Origin: Levilactobacillus humaensis
Lineage (GTDB): Bacteria > Bacillota > Bacilli > Lactobacillales > Lactobacillaceae
DNA length: 64,000 nucleotides
Assembly (NCBI RefSeq): GCF_024345185.1
Contig: NZ_BROB01000001.1
Coordinates: 1 to 64,000, forward strand
Direction: 5' to 3'
Shown piece after piece: positions 47,325 to 56,405 of the stretch. The position numbers and the translations under genes were made by a program. Under the pieces are notes generated by a model. That model saw only the letters and a program-made list of their open reading frames with translations, was not told where the DNA came from and did no database searches. Each line of letters begins with the position of its first letter. The stretch's first letter is position 1.

Positions 47325-48290
47325 TTAAATTTCGCGGAAAAACTTCTTAAATCCAAATAACTTGTCAATCTGGGCTTCATATTCGGCTGGAATAGCCAAA
47401 TCAACAGCCTTCAAGTTATTCTGTAACTGGGCCGGCTTGCTGGCCCCGATGATCAGACTGGAAATTCGGGAATCGCGTTTGTCCCAGGCTAAAGCAAAGG
47501 TTGCCAGGTCCGTATTTAACTCGGCGGCCATCTTCGACAGTTCTTCAACCTTCGACAGATTTTCAGGAACTAGTTGTGCCTGCAAGTCCGGTTGGAACGA
47601 CCCCCGCGACCCCGCGGGAACAGGTTGGCCCTGACGATATTTACCCGTCAATAACCCCTGAGCCAGTGGTGAAAATGGCACAACACCCAGGCCTAACTCG
47701 CCACACAAATCCAACAGTTCATGTTCAATGTAGCGGTCAAAGAGGTTGTACTCGGGTTGCACTACGGTAATTGGGTGAAGGCCTCGCTCCTGAATAATCA
47801 GTTCCGCCTTAAGAATCTGTACTGGAGTCCACTCGCTGACCCCGTAATACAGGATCTTTCCTTGATCGACTAAACCACTCAAGGTCTCCAGCGTCTCTGC
47901 CAATGGTGTCTGCGGATCAAAACGATGACAGAAGTACAGATCCAAATAATCTGTTTGTAAATTAGTCAACGATTGATCAATCGACTCGGTAATATGTTTC
48001 CGTGATAGGCCGCGGTCGTTGACCCCTTTGCCTGAAGGAAAATAAACCTTGCTTGAGACGACCAATTCCTTCCGTGGAAACTGTTGCAACGCCTGACCCA
48101 AGAATCGTTCGGCACCACCGCCACTATACACATCTGCACAATCAAAATAGTTGATCCCACTGTCATAGGCTAATTGGACGCTCTGCGCTGCTAGCTCCTG
48201 TTTAGCCGCATCACTGACGTCTGTCAGCCAACTCCCTAAGGCTAGTTCACTAACTCTTAAACCTGATTTGCCTAATTGCCGATACTTCAT
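47325..48290 (-). CDS. Aldo/keto reductase
   Basis: A 321-residue NADPH-dependent oxidoreductase of the potassium-channel-beta-like AKR group. N-terminus YRQLGKSGLRVSELALGSW, catalytic Asp and Tyr in YFDCADVYSGGGAERFLG (near 52), Lys in SSKVYFPS (near 80), His in FCHRFDP (near 122), and the cofactor segment SLIIGASKPAQL near 280 are visible. The substrate is unknown; this group reduces various carbonyls. Start ATG 48290 after AGGAG. It has its own terminator and belongs to the accessory islet between recO and glyQ. Confidence 0.93.
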   Translation of the reverse strand: MKYRQLGKSGLRVSELALGSWLTDVSDAAKQELAAQSVQLAYDSGINYFDCADVYSGGGAERFLGQALQQFPRKELVVSSKVYFPSGKGVNDRGLSRKHITESIDQSLTNLQTDYLDLYFCHRFDPQTPLAETLETLSGLVDQGKILYYGVSEWTPVQILKAELIIQERGLHPITVVQPEYNLFDRYIEHELLDLCGELGLGVVPFSPLAQGLLTGKYRQGQPVPAGSRGSFQPDLQAQLVPENLSKVEELSKMAAELNTDLATFALAWDKRDSRISSLIIGASKPAQLQNNLKAVDLAIPAEYEAQIDKLFGFKKFFREI

Positions 48291-48406
48291 ATGTGCGCGC
48301 TCCTATTCATTGGAAAATAACAAGATTTCGATTAGAAAACGATATGAAGTTAGTTTACCACGTCGGAACTCGTGCGGCCAACTATTCAGTCAGGCCGGTT
48401 GCCATT

Positions 48407-49564
48407 TCAGACCAATCCTCGCCGATTATCCCAGTAAACCAGCACAATTGCCGGCAGGGTCACGGCCATGACGGGATAGAGCCAGGACCATGGCAGATAG
48501 GTCGTGATAACCCCCGCCAGCATGGGTCCCAGGGTCATCCCCAGGTCAATCCCAATGTAGAAAGTGCTGTTGGCCAGCCCCCGATCGGCCTTGGGAACCA
48601 GCGTCAGCGACTTCGCCTGACAAATGGAAAACATCAGACCATAGCCGGCAGCCAGGCCCACGGCCCCGACGATGAGCATCAACCAATTATCCATATCGGT
48701 TAGGCCGATGATCCCAATGAGGTTACAACCGAGGCAGATCCAAAAGAATTTTTTAAAAGGAACACGGTCAAAGGCGTCGCGGAGAATGAGCCGCATGGCC
48801 AGCAACACCAGCGCATAGACCGGGAAGAAGGCCCCAGCCGGGATCGCAAAGCCCCGGTGAAAGACGTAGCTCACGATATAGGTCTGCGTTGCAAAGTAAG
48901 GCAGTGAAAACAGCAAGAGAATGGCAGCAACCGGCACGACCTTGGGTTGAACCAACCGAATCTTTGGACGCTCGCCCTTAGCCTTTTGATAGTCGGGATG
49001 TGGAACACTCTTATCCCCGACAAATTGGATGGTCACCAGGAGTAAGGTCACAAAGCCTGCGGCCACCCAGAAGACACTGCGATAGCCGAGACGGTGATAC
49101 AGGTAAACACTCACTGCGGGACCAATCGCCATTCCCAGGGCATTGGCAATCCCGTAGATCCCCATCCCCGCACCGATTCGATCGGCTGGCAACAGACTCG
49201 CCATCCAGGTGGCCATGCAAACGGAGCACAACGTATAGCCAACCCCATTGACGACTCGCCACAACATAATCAGGGGTACCGACGTCGTGACCCCATACCC
49301 AATGCAGGCAATGAGGATCAGACTGCCCCCGATCAGACTCAATCGATATTTCGAAAAACGGTCAGTGAGATTCCCGGCCACTGGCCGTAACAGCAGCGAG
49401 GTGAGATTCATCATCCCCGCCACGATTCCGGCGAGGACACTGTTCGCTCCCACGTTACTTGAGAAGCCTGCAATGATGGGATTGACCATCATGGGACTCA
49501 TCAGGAAGAAGAAACTCGCCGCCAAAACCAATTTGACATCTCTTGTATATAGCCGTGTCTTCAA
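48407..49564 (-). CDS. Major facilitator superfamily transporter
   Basis: A 385-residue membrane protein with about twelve spans and the MFS loop between spans 2 and 3 (GNLTDRFSKYRLSLIGG, near 61-77). This group exports drugs or sugars; the substrate is unknown. The start is TTG at 49564, six bases after the marR stop, with GAGGG close by, so translation follows that of marR. Pairing with a MarR repressor makes efflux of a toxic small molecule plausible. Confidence 0.85.
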   Translation of the reverse strand: MKTRLYTRDVKLVLAASFFFLMSPMMVNPIIAGFSSNVGANSVLAGIVAGMMNLTSLLLRPVAGNLTDRFSKYRLSLIGGSLILIACIGYGVTTSVPLIMLWRVVNGVGYTLCSVCMATWMASLLPADRIGAGMGIYGIANALGMAIGPAVSVYLYHRLGYRSVFWVAAGFVTLLLVTIQFVGDKSVPHPDYQKAKGERPKIRLVQPKVVPVAAILLLFSLPYFATQTYIVSYVFHRGFAIPAGAFFPVYALVLLAMRLILRDAFDRVPFKKFFWICLGCNLIGIIGLTDMDNWLMLIVGAVGLAAGYGLMFSICQAKSLTLVPKADRGLANSTFYIGIDLGMTLGPMLAGVITTYLPWSWLYPVMAVTLPAIVLVYWDNRRGLV

Positions 49565-49570
49565 ACGCCC

Positions 49571-49996
49571 TCAGTTCCTTTCTAAATTCCGTTCGATTCG
49601 ATCCAACATCGTGAGGACCGCTTGCTGTTCAGCACCCGTAAATCCGGCAAATAAGGCTTGACTCGTATCTTTGATGTAGTCGTCTAGCTGGTGACGTTTC
49701 GCCAAGCCGGCTTCGGTAAACCCGACCAGCTTTTCGCGCCGGTCGGCCGGATTGGCCTCCAACACCAGCAGGTCCCGATCGACCATCCGCTTCACAATTA
49801 ACCGAGCTGTCTGGTGAGTCACCTGTTGGCGATCCTTGAAGTCGGTAATGGTGCTGTGGGGGAAATCACCAAAGAAGCGCAGAGCATCGGCCTGTTCACT
49901 CGTTAAATTCAGGTGTCGCACGAACCGATTCCGTCGATTTCGAATCTTTCGTCCCAGTAAGACCAATTTCCAAGACACCAGTTGATTGCTATCCAT
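49571..49996 (-). CDS. MarR-family transcriptional regulator
   Basis: A 141-residue winged-helix regulator (helices about 20-60, DNA-binding helix-turn-helix STITDFKDRQQVTHQTARLIVKRM near 48-70, beta wing NPADRREKLVGFTEAG near 85-100). Dimerising helices are at both ends. It lies directly upstream of the MFS gene and behind a palindrome (50013-50028), so it likely represses its own operon and is released by a ligand. Confidence 0.9.
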   Translation of the reverse strand: MDSNQLVSWKLVLLGRKIRNRRNRFVRHLNLTSEQADALRFFGDFPHSTITDFKDRQQVTHQTARLIVKRMVDRDLLVLEANPADRREKLVGFTEAGLAKRHQLDDYIKDTSQALFAGFTGAEQQAVLTMLDRIERNLERN

Positions 49997-50012
49997 GTGA
50001 TCACCTCTAAAA

Positions 50013-50028
50013 CTAATTGTACAACTAG
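50013..50028. promoter_or_regulatory. Palindromic operator upstream of marR
   Basis: CTAATTGTACAACTAG is a 16-base palindrome with a single mismatch, its centre TTGTACAA being a common MarR-type core. It lies 17 bases upstream of the marR start, so it overlaps the expected transcription start. Confidence 0.6.
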
Positions 50029-50130
50029 CTGTATATTTTTTAAAGTATCGATTCAGACTTTAATCCCCGATAAATCTCCTTGATGAGACCCAATTCCCCC
50101 TTTAGTCGTCAAGGGTCAACCAATTTAAGT

Positions 50131-50178
50131 AAAAAAGCCGCTCAAACCACTCACAAGGAGTCAGTCTGAACGGCTTTT
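50131..50178 (-). terminator. Intrinsic terminator of recO
   Basis: On the minus strand AAAAGCCGTTCA pairs with the arm ending TGAGCGGCTTTT and runs into six T, close after the recO stop. Confidence 0.9.
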
Positions 50179-50186
50179 CGAATATT

Positions 50187-50984
50187 TTATTGTTCTTTGG
50201 GTTTGTCCGCTGGTGGCATCGTCATCCGCGCCGACCAGGATTGCATCTGATCTAAGAAGCGCTTGCTGCGGGGATGAACCCCGATCTGACTGTCATAGAT
50301 CTCATCCATCAGTTGCCGCAAGGCGTGTTCCGTCTGCGGTTTCACCTTGATGGAATGCAGGCGATCTAGGTCCAAGACGGAGAACTGTCGCAGATAGTAG
50401 ATCGTCCGCTGAGCCAAGTGGAGTCGCCGTGGATCACGCTGCCAGTGCTGTTGGCACAACAGGCCCCCATAGCTTTCCGAGTAGTCGAATGGCAAATCAT
50501 TTCGACCACAGATTGCACACCCCTGAAGTTGCGGAGCCACCCCGAAGGACGGCATCAGCTGGATCTCCATGATATTGGTGACAATGGCGGCATTCACCCC
50601 ATCATCAATCAACGTCAGGGCCCGTTCAACCTTGTGATACCACTCAGGTAACGGTTGACTATCCGGAAAGGCCGCATCGACCAGACTCATGACGTAGGTC
50701 GCATAGGCATTCTTAAAGATGTCGGCAGAGATGTTCTGAAACTGATGCGTCTCACGCGCCGTTCGAATGTAAGAGAGCCCATCGTCGGCAATATCACCCA
50801 CGTAGCCCCCCACCGTAAACGGGAGAATATCCGCCACCATTTTGAACCCACGTTTCTTAGCGCCACGAACCAAGAACATTTTTTTACCGAACTCTTGCGT
50901 CAAAAACTTCACCAGGAAGTCTCGTTCGGCATAGTCACGGCGAAATAAAAGGATGCCGTGAAAATCCGTAACATGACGTGCCAC
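50187..50984 (-). CDS. recO: DNA repair protein RecO
   Basis: Loads RecA onto SSB-coated single-stranded DNA with RecR. The N-terminal OB domain (about 1-80; FHGILLFRRDYAERDFLVKFLT) is followed by a helical domain and a C4-type zinc site: CAICGRNDLPFDY and YGGLLCQQHW near 150-170. Length 265 is normal. The start is GTG at 50984. era lies 26 bases upstream, and the era-recO order is conserved in Firmicutes. Confidence 0.95.
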   Translation of the reverse strand: MARHVTDFHGILLFRRDYAERDFLVKFLTQEFGKKMFLVRGAKKRGFKMVADILPFTVGGYVGDIADDGLSYIRTARETHQFQNISADIFKNAYATYVMSLVDAAFPDSQPLPEWYHKVERALTLIDDGVNAAIVTNIMEIQLMPSFGVAPQLQGCAICGRNDLPFDYSESYGGLLCQQHWQRDPRRLHLAQRTIYYLRQFSVLDLDRLHSIKVKPQTEHALRQLMDEIYDSQIGVHPRSKRFLDQMQSWSARMTMPPADKPKEQ

Positions 50985-51009
50985 ACCGCATCCCTACTTT
51001 CCTTCAGTT

Positions 51010-51915
51010 TTAAAGATCATCTTTCCGGTAACCGTAGCTCTTCAACAACGTGGACTTGTCTCGCCAATTTGGCTGAACCTTGACCCACAGTTGCAGGTAA
51101 ACTTTACTACCGAGTAAGTGTTCAATGTCGCGACGCGCTAACGTCCCGATCTTCTTGAGCATGCTCCCACCCTTACCGATCATGATACCCTTTTGCGTAG
51201 GCCGATCGACAATAATCGTGGCTTCGATGTGGACGTGGTCCGCATCTTCTTGCTTCATACTTTCGATTTCAACAGCCACTGAATGTGGCACTTCCTCACG
51301 CGTTAACATGAAGATCTTTTCACGAATGAGTTCACTCACCACGAAACGTTCTGGGTGATCGGTCACCTGATCCTCAGGGTAGTACTGTGGCCCATTTGGC
51401 ATCTGATCAACCAGATCGCTCAGGAAGTCGTCAACGTTATTCCCCTCCAGAGCGGAGATCGGATAAACAGCTTTCCAAGGGATCGCGGTCTTGTATTGTT
51501 CCATAATAGGCAACAGATCGTCTGGATGAATCTGGTCAATCTTGTTGATCAACAGGTAGACTGGAGCCTTAACATCCTTCAAACGGTCAATGATGAAGTT
51601 GTCTCCGGCTCCCCGCTTTTCGGCGGCATTAATCATGAACAACACGGCATCGACTTCGTTTAAGGCTGACAGGGCCGACTTGACCATGTAGTCACCCAGC
51701 TTGTGCTTAGGTTTATGCACCCCAGGGGTATCGATAAAGACGATTTGGGCCTCGTCCGTCGTGTAAATTCCTTGAATCTTGTTCCGCGTGGTTTGCGCCG
51801 TATCCGACATGATGGCAATCTTCTGGCCAATCACGCGGTTTAAAAACGTCGACTTCCCCACATTGGGCCGGCCAACAATGGCCACGAACCCTGATTTGTA
51901 ATTTGGATTATCCAT
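51010..51915 (-). CDS. era: GTPase Era
   Basis: Ribosome-assembly GTPase binding 16S rRNA near its 3' end. G1 [12 protein letters not shown] (near 13), G3 DTPGVHKP, G4 NKID and the C-terminal KH domain with [14 protein letters not shown] (near 245) are all present. The 301 residues are normal. Start ATG 51915 after GTGGAGGAAAAT; a GTG four codons upstream is inside that site. Confidence 0.97.
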   Translation of the reverse strand: MDNPNYKSGFVAIVGRPNVGKSTFLNRVIGQKIAIMSDTAQTTRNKIQGIYTTDEAQIVFIDTPGVHKPKHKLGDYMVKSALSALNEVDAVLFMINAAEKRGAGDNFIIDRLKDVKAPVYLLINKIDQIHPDDLLPIMEQYKTAIPWKAVYPISALEGNNVDDFLSDLVDQMPNGPQYYPEDQVTDHPERFVVSELIREKIFMLTREEVPHSVAVEIESMKQEDADHVHIEATIIVDRPTQKGIMIGKGGSMLKKIGTLARRDIEHLLGSKVYLQLWVKVQPNWRDKSTLLKSYGYRKDDL

Positions 51916-51927
51916 ATTTTCCTCCAC

Positions 51928-52329
51928 TTAAAACCAACGACTCAGCGCTGGCAACATCACGAGCGCCCCAACAATTACCGCGAAGGTCGCAGCCAGCAGA
52001 ACCCCACCGGCAGCCACATCCTTGGCGCGTTTCGCTAAAGCATGATAGGTTGTCCCCACCACAAGATCCACGACGGCCTCCACAATAGTATTGAGGGTCT
52101 CCGCGATTAACACTAGGAAGATCGCTAACATCAGCCACAACCACTCGTTAACATCGAGCCGTAAGACCAGGCCAGCCAACACGGCTACCGTGCCAAAGGC
52201 CAGGTGCTTACGAAAGTTGCGTTCATAGTGAAACAGAGCCCGTAGGCCATCCCACGCGTGACCCAACGACTGAATAAAGGCCCGATTCTTCCCGGTTTGT
52301 TTTCGTTTATCGCTTGAGGCCATAGGCAT
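51928..52329 (-). CDS. dgkA: Diacylglycerol/undecaprenol kinase (DgkA family)
   Basis: Small membrane kinase of the DgkA family, which in Gram-positives phosphorylates undecaprenol for wall synthesis. It has about three spans and the motif AETLNTIVEAVVDLVVG near 73-88, the family signature with the catalytic Glu. The start codon (ATG 52329 or 52323) lies within the ybeY 3' end, overlapping it by 17-23 bases with no strong ribosome-binding site, so translation is probably coupled to ybeY. Confidence 0.93.
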   Translation of the reverse strand: MPMASSDKRKQTGKNRAFIQSLGHAWDGLRALFHYERNFRKHLAFGTVAVLAGLVLRLDVNEWLWLMLAIFLVLIAETLNTIVEAVVDLVVGTTYHALAKRAKDVAAGGVLLAATFAVIVGALVMLPALSRWF

Positions 52330-52795
52330 CCAAGATGTCCGCCTGAAGCTTAAACATCACCTTTTCATCTTCCGGCTCCATATGATCGTAGCCGTTAAGG
52401 TGCAGGAACCCATGGACCACGAGAAAACCAAGTTCCCGTTCGTAGGAATGGCCCAAGTATTCCGCCTGTTCTTCAACCTTATCCATCGAGACAAAGATAT
52501 CCCCGATGTTTTCGGGAATCTCGGCTGCCATTTCGTCATCCATCACGAGTGGAAATTCGGCAGCTTCCTCGTCGTCATCCTCAATCGCAAAGCTAATGAC
52601 ATCGGTGGCCCGATCAACGCCCCGGTATTCCTTATTGATCCGGTGAATGTCTTCGTTATTCATCAACGTCACGGACATCTCCGTGTTGGCCGCCAACTTT
52701 AGGTAGTCCCCGGCATAGGTTAACACGTCTTGAATCAATTTCACGTGCTCTGCTGGCACGCCATCTTTGGTCTTATCATAAATCTCTAAATTCAT
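52307..52795 (-). CDS. ybeY: Endoribonuclease YbeY
   Basis: Metal-dependent endoribonuclease for 16S rRNA maturation and ribosome quality control. The zinc-site signature HGFLHLNGYDHMEPED lies near 128-143, and the ATDVISFAIEDD segment near 60 is typical. Length 162 is normal. It overlaps phoH by one base (TAATG), a conserved pairing. Confidence 0.96.
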   Translation of the reverse strand: MNLEIYDKTKDGVPAEHVKLIQDVLTYAGDYLKLAANTEMSVTLMNNEDIHRINKEYRGVDRATDVISFAIEDDDEEAAEFPLVMDDEMAAEIPENIGDIFVSMDKVEEQAEYLGHSYERELGFLVVHGFLHLNGYDHMEPEDEKVMFKLQADILDAYGLKR

Positions 52796-53781
52796 TATTT
52801 TTTAGCTCCATTTGGTTTAGTATCGTTGGCCTCGTATGCGTTGATGATGCTGGCCACGACGGGATGCCGGACCACATCATCTGAGCTGAAGGTGACGAAG
52901 TTAATGTGTTTCACGTTTTGTAAAATGTGTTGGGCCTGAATCAGTCCCGACTTCGCATTATGTGGCAAGTCAATCTGGGAGATATCCCCATTGACGATCA
53001 TCTTGGATCCAAAGCCTAACCGCGTCAGGAACATCTTCATTTGCATGTTCGTGGTGTTTTGCGCTTCATCCAAAATGACGAAGGCCGACTCCAACGTCCG
53101 ACCCCGCATATAGGCTAATGGGGCGATTTCAATCACACCACGGTCCATCAACCGTGTCGTGTGTTCTGCCCCCAGAATTGCGTACAAGGCGTCGTAGATT
53201 GGCCGCAAGTAAGGATCAACCTTTTCCTTCAGATCACCTGGTAAGAATCCCAGACTTTCACCGGCTTCAACGGCCGGACGAGTGATGATGAGCTTTTCCA
53301 CATCCCCGCTCTTCAGCGCAGCCACAGCCATGACGACAGCCAGGAAGGTCTTCCCGGTCCCGGCTGGCCCAATCCCAAAGGTAATATCATTGTGTTTAAT
53401 TGAATCAATATACTGGCGTTGACCGAAGTTCTTGACCCGCACAGAGCGGCCCTTCGCATCGCGAATCAACGTTTCCGTATAGAAATCCTTGAAGTAAGTC
53501 AACGTGCCCTTCTGAGACATCTTCATGGCACTGAGAACATCGGCACTGTTCAGCTTGATGCCCTTTGCCAGGAGGTCACTCATGTTGCCTAGAATAGCCA
53601 ACGTTTGGTCGACAGCCTCGGTCGTACCAGAGACTTTGATTGAATTGCCAAAGGGCTTGATCGTTACGTTAAGCCCTTCCTCAAGGATCGTCACAAACTG
53701 ATCCTGAGCGCCCAATAACCCCATTTCGTCCTCGGGCCGTTCTAAGATATATTCTTTTTCAATCGTTGCGTTCTCAGTCAA
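52795..53781 (-). CDS. phoH: PhoH-family ATPase
   Basis: An NTPase of the PhoH/YbeZ group, encoded upstream of ybeY throughout Firmicutes and linked to rRNA processing. The P-loop FGIGPAGTGKTFLAV lies near 142-155, Walker B FVILDEAQN near 240, with an N-terminal KH-like domain. The 328-residue length is normal. The start is TTG at 53781, nine bases after AAAGGAG. Confidence 0.95.
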   Translation of the reverse strand: MTENATIEKEYILERPEDEMGLLGAQDQFVTILEEGLNVTIKPFGNSIKVSGTTEAVDQTLAILGNMSDLLAKGIKLNSADVLSAMKMSQKGTLTYFKDFYTETLIRDAKGRSVRVKNFGQRQYIDSIKHNDITFGIGPAGTGKTFLAVVMAVAALKSGDVEKLIITRPAVEAGESLGFLPGDLKEKVDPYLRPIYDALYAILGAEHTTRLMDRGVIEIAPLAYMRGRTLESAFVILDEAQNTTNMQMKMFLTRLGFGSKMIVNGDISQIDLPHNAKSGLIQAQHILQNVKHINFVTFSSDDVVRHPVVASIINAYEANDTKPNGAKK

Positions 53782-53879
53782 ATACGGTGGCTCCTTTGTT
53801 TTTAATTAGTGTCTGATAGACAAATTTTAGCATACTGCCGGGGATTGTAAAAGGATTCGGCGTGAAAAGTCGGCCGGGG

Positions 53880-54362
53880 TCAGTTGATTGGCAGGTTTGG
53901 CAGGTTAATTTGCAGGTCTAACACCAAGCGATCCCGCAGAACTAAGCCGTTCTCAATGATCGTCTGACTGTAGTTTTGGGTGAAGTAATCCGGGTCCACC
54001 CGTACCACGCGAAAGCCTTGTTGCTGATAGAGGTAGAGTTGCTTGAGACTCGTGGTCCCCGTCGCAATTCGCACCGTGCGATAGCCGTGTTCGATAGCCC
54101 ACTGCTTGGCAAAGACCAGTAAGGCCCGGCCGTACTCTCGCCGTTGTTTCGTTGGGCTAACCGCGAGTGCCATGATTTCAATCGTCAATGGCTCCTGTGG
54201 CTTTAAGACCAACATCCCCGCTAATCCCGTAGCATCATTTGCCGCATAGACGTTGCTGACGGGCACATAGCTGTCGATTAGTCGCTGGCTGGGATCCGCC
54301 AACAATAGGAGCCGATTCTCTTCAGTTGTCGGCGCTGTCACCCGTTGATAGGTTAACACCAT
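53880..54362 (-). CDS. GNAT-family N-acetyltransferase
   Basis: A 160-residue single-domain GNAT protein. The acetyl-CoA loop is seen as ALAVSPTKQRREYGRALLVFA (near 88), preceded by the beta strands TIEIMALAV, and the C-terminal YQQQGFRVVRVDPDYFTQNY is usual for the fold. The start is ATG 54362 after GGGAGG; a TTG three codons upstream is too close to it. It lies between yqeY and phoH, and substrate is unknown. Confidence 0.85.
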   Translation of the reverse strand: MVLTYQRVTAPTTEENRLLLLADPSQRLIDSYVPVSNVYAANDATGLAGMLVLKPQEPLTIEIMALAVSPTKQRREYGRALLVFAKQWAIEHGYRTVRIATGTTSLKQLYLYQQQGFRVVRVDPDYFTQNYSQTIIENGLVLRDRLVLDLQINLPNLPIN

Positions 54363-54384
54363 TGTTTTCAACCTCCCTTGATTG

Positions 54385-54412
54385 AAAAAGCCGCCACGAA
54401 AACTCGTGACGG
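54385..54412 (-). terminator. Intrinsic terminator of yqeY
   Basis: On the minus strand GCCGTCACG pairs with CGTGGCGGC and is followed by five T. It lies between yqeY and the GNAT gene. Confidence 0.9.
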
Positions 54413-54453
54413 CCGCAACCCGTTGGCCTGTTACACCAAGCTGGGTCTCTTCA

Positions 54454-54900
54454 TTACTTGTTTAATTGTGCCTTAACGGTCTTGTTGACCAGGGCCCCAT
54501 CGGCCTTGCCCTTAACCTGTGGCATCACAACACCCATGACCTTACCGAAGTCACTCATACCACTAGCGGAAACTTTGGCAATGCCATCAACGACGATCTT
54601 AGTAATTTCGTCTTCGCTCAATTGCTTAGGCGCATACTTTTCAACGATCGCAATTTCTGCCTTAACGCCTTCAACCAAGTCATCGCGGTTACCCTTGGCA
54701 AATTCTTCCATGGATTCCTTACGTTGCTTTAGTTCACGGGAAACGATGGTTAACTCCTCGTCACTGGATAAGTCATGGCCCTGCTTAACCTTTTCGTTAG
54801 TCAAAGCGGCCTTCATCATCCGGATAACATTCAGGGATAACTTGTCGTGAGCCTTCATTGTAGTTTTTAAATCAGTGTTGAGTTGGGTTTCTAAACTCAT
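54454..54900 (-). CDS. yqeY: GatB/YqeY domain protein
   Basis: A 148-residue helical protein with the C-terminal domain related to the GatB tail (EKYAPKQLSEDEITKIVVDGIAK and SDFGKVMGVVMPQVKGKADGALVNKTV). In Firmicutes it usually follows rpsU directly; here a plus-strand oxidoreductase gene is inserted between them. Its molecular role is not settled; a tRNA-related function has been suggested for the domain. Confidence 0.93.
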   Translation of the reverse strand: MSLETQLNTDLKTTMKAHDKLSLNVIRMMKAALTNEKVKQGHDLSSDEELTIVSRELKQRKESMEEFAKGNRDDLVEGVKAEIAIVEKYAPKQLSEDEITKIVVDGIAKVSASGMSDFGKVMGVVMPQVKGKADGALVNKTVKAQLNK

Positions 54901-54970
54901 TACATTTCCTCCTAAAAATCAATCTTACGATTAAGTTTACACCTTATTGGCGGCGACGTCAGGTAAAGAT

Positions 54971-55003
54971 GCCTCCCTCAAGAGGCTGAAATTGTATTTT
55001 CAG
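54971..55003. other. Two adjacent small palindromes upstream of the oxidoreductase gene
   Basis: GCCTC/GAGGC (54971-54986) and CTGAAA/TTTCAG (54986-55003) lie in the yqeY / oxidoreductase gap. They may be operators or weak terminators. The oxidoreductase ATG is 43 bases downstream. Confidence 0.3.
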
Positions 55004-55045
55004 AAGTGATGCGCTAGTCTGGAGAATATGAAGGGAAGTTTTAAG

Positions 55046-56080
55046 ATGACAGACATGCGCGCCATTGGGGTCACCCAGTATCGCCCGATTGAAGATCCTG
55101 ACAGTTTTACGACCTTTTTTGAACCAAAACCGATGCCAACCGATCATGACTTATTGGTTAAAATCATTGCAACCTCGGTCAATCCGGTCGACACTGGCGT
55201 TCGCCAAGGCATTCAAGCCCCCTTGAAGCAGCCTAAAGTCCTGGGATGGGATGCCTACGGAACCGTAGAGGCCACTGGCGAGGCCGTCAGCCTCTTTCAA
55301 CCAGGTGACCGGGTATTTTACGCAGGTTCGTTCATTCGTCCAGGAACGAACAGTGAGTACCAACTCGTGGATGAGCGGATCGTGGGACACGCTCCCCAGA
55401 ATTTAAAACCAGCGGAGATTGCGGCCATGCCCTTGACCAGTCTCACGGCCTGGGAAGCCCTCTTTGAACAGCTTCACATCCCAACAGACGATGCTACTGA
55501 GATGCATGGGAAAACCATTCTCGTCATCAACGGAGCTGGCGGTGTCGGTTCCGTGGCGACCCAATTGGCTCGGATGGCCGGGCTCAAGGTCATTGCCACC
55601 GCTTCACGTCCGGAAACCATCGCCTGGACCAAGGCCCACGGTGCCAACGAGGTGGTCAATCACCGACAAGACCTCGTCCAGCAAGTCCGAGAACTTGGGA
55701 TCACCTACGTCGACTATATCCTAGAACTCAGCGATCTCAACCAACACTGGCACGAGATTACCGAGCTCATTGCCCCCAGTGGCCACATTGTTTCCATCAC
55801 CGGTAGCGACCAGCCCATCGATCTACGCGCCTTAAAGCAAAAACGCGCCACCTTTGCCTGGGAATGGATGTATACCAAGTCTTACTATCAGACGGCGGAT
55901 ATGGCCAGCCAACATGCGATTCTTGAACAAATTAGCCTGTTACTCGATACCGGTCAGTTGCAATCGACCTTGACCAAGACGCTATCTCCCATCAACGCCG
56001 ACAATTTACGAGCCGCGCATCAGCTGGTGGAAAGTCACCATATGATGGGAAAAGTCGTCATCACCAACGAACACGATTAA
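55046..56080 (+). CDS. Medium-chain dehydrogenase/reductase, zinc-free alcohol-dehydrogenase-like
   Basis: A 344-residue MDR-family NADPH oxidoreductase. The N-terminal GroES-like domain (GYTV-like ATSVNPVDTGVRQG, VLGWDAYGTVEATGEAV) and the Rossmann motif VINGAGGVGSVATQLARMAG (near 153-172) are clear. The structural zinc cysteines of true alcohol dehydrogenases are absent, so a quinone/enone reductase is more likely. Start ATG 55046, seven bases after AAGGGAAG. It is one of only two complete plus-strand genes right of 2.1 kb and sits inside the conserved rpsU-yqeY unit. Confidence 0.88.
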   Translation: MTDMRAIGVTQYRPIEDPDSFTTFFEPKPMPTDHDLLVKIIATSVNPVDTGVRQGIQAPLKQPKVLGWDAYGTVEATGEAVSLFQPGDRVFYAGSFIRPGTNSEYQLVDERIVGHAPQNLKPAEIAAMPLTSLTAWEALFEQLHIPTDDATEMHGKTILVINGAGGVGSVATQLARMAGLKVIATASRPETIAWTKAHGANEVVNHRQDLVQQVRELGITYVDYILELSDLNQHWHEITELIAPSGHIVSITGSDQPIDLRALKQKRATFAWEWMYTKSYYQTADMASQHAILEQISLLLDTGQLQSTLTKTLSPINADNLRAAHQLVESHHMMGKVVITNEHD

Positions 56081-56084
56081 CCGC

Positions 56085-56122
56085 AACAAAAAACCACCAG
56101 CCGAAAACGGTTGATGGTTTTT
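56085..56122. terminator. Bidirectional terminator between the oxidoreductase gene and rpsU
   Basis: AAAACCACCAGCCG and CGGTTGATGGTTTT pair around AAAA, with an A-tract on the left and a T-tract on the right, so it works for both convergent genes. Confidence 0.92.
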
Positions 56123-56142
56123 ATTAAGCTTGCAAAAAGAGC

Positions 56143-56331
56143 TTAGAAACGCTTCTTCTTGGCCTTACGCTTACGCGCAGCTTCTGATTTTAACTTTTTA
56201 TTCACACTTGGTTTTTCGTAAAATTCACGCTTACGGTATTCTTGTAAAGTACCGCTACGGGAAACCGTACGTTTGAAGCGCCGAAGAGCGTCGTCAAAAG
56301 ACTCGTTTTTGCGAACGACTGTCTTTGCCAT
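56143..56331 (-). CDS. rpsU: 30S ribosomal protein S21
   Basis: A 62-residue basic ribosomal protein: [40 protein letters not shown] followed by a lysine/arginine-rich tail. Start ATG 56331 after GGAGGGA. It has a perfect SigA-type promoter (56406-56434) and terminates at the bidirectional stem before the oxidoreductase gene. It is separated from dnaG-rpoD. Confidence 0.97.
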   Translation of the reverse strand: MAKTVVRKNESFDDALRRFKRTVSRSGTLQEYRKREFYEKPSVNKKLKSEAARKRKAKKKRF

Positions 56332-56405
56332 ATAAAATTCCCTCCCTCCGAGCACAAATAATAACACCAATTGGATTTCATCCATCGGCGTAACGGTTCT
56401 TAACT

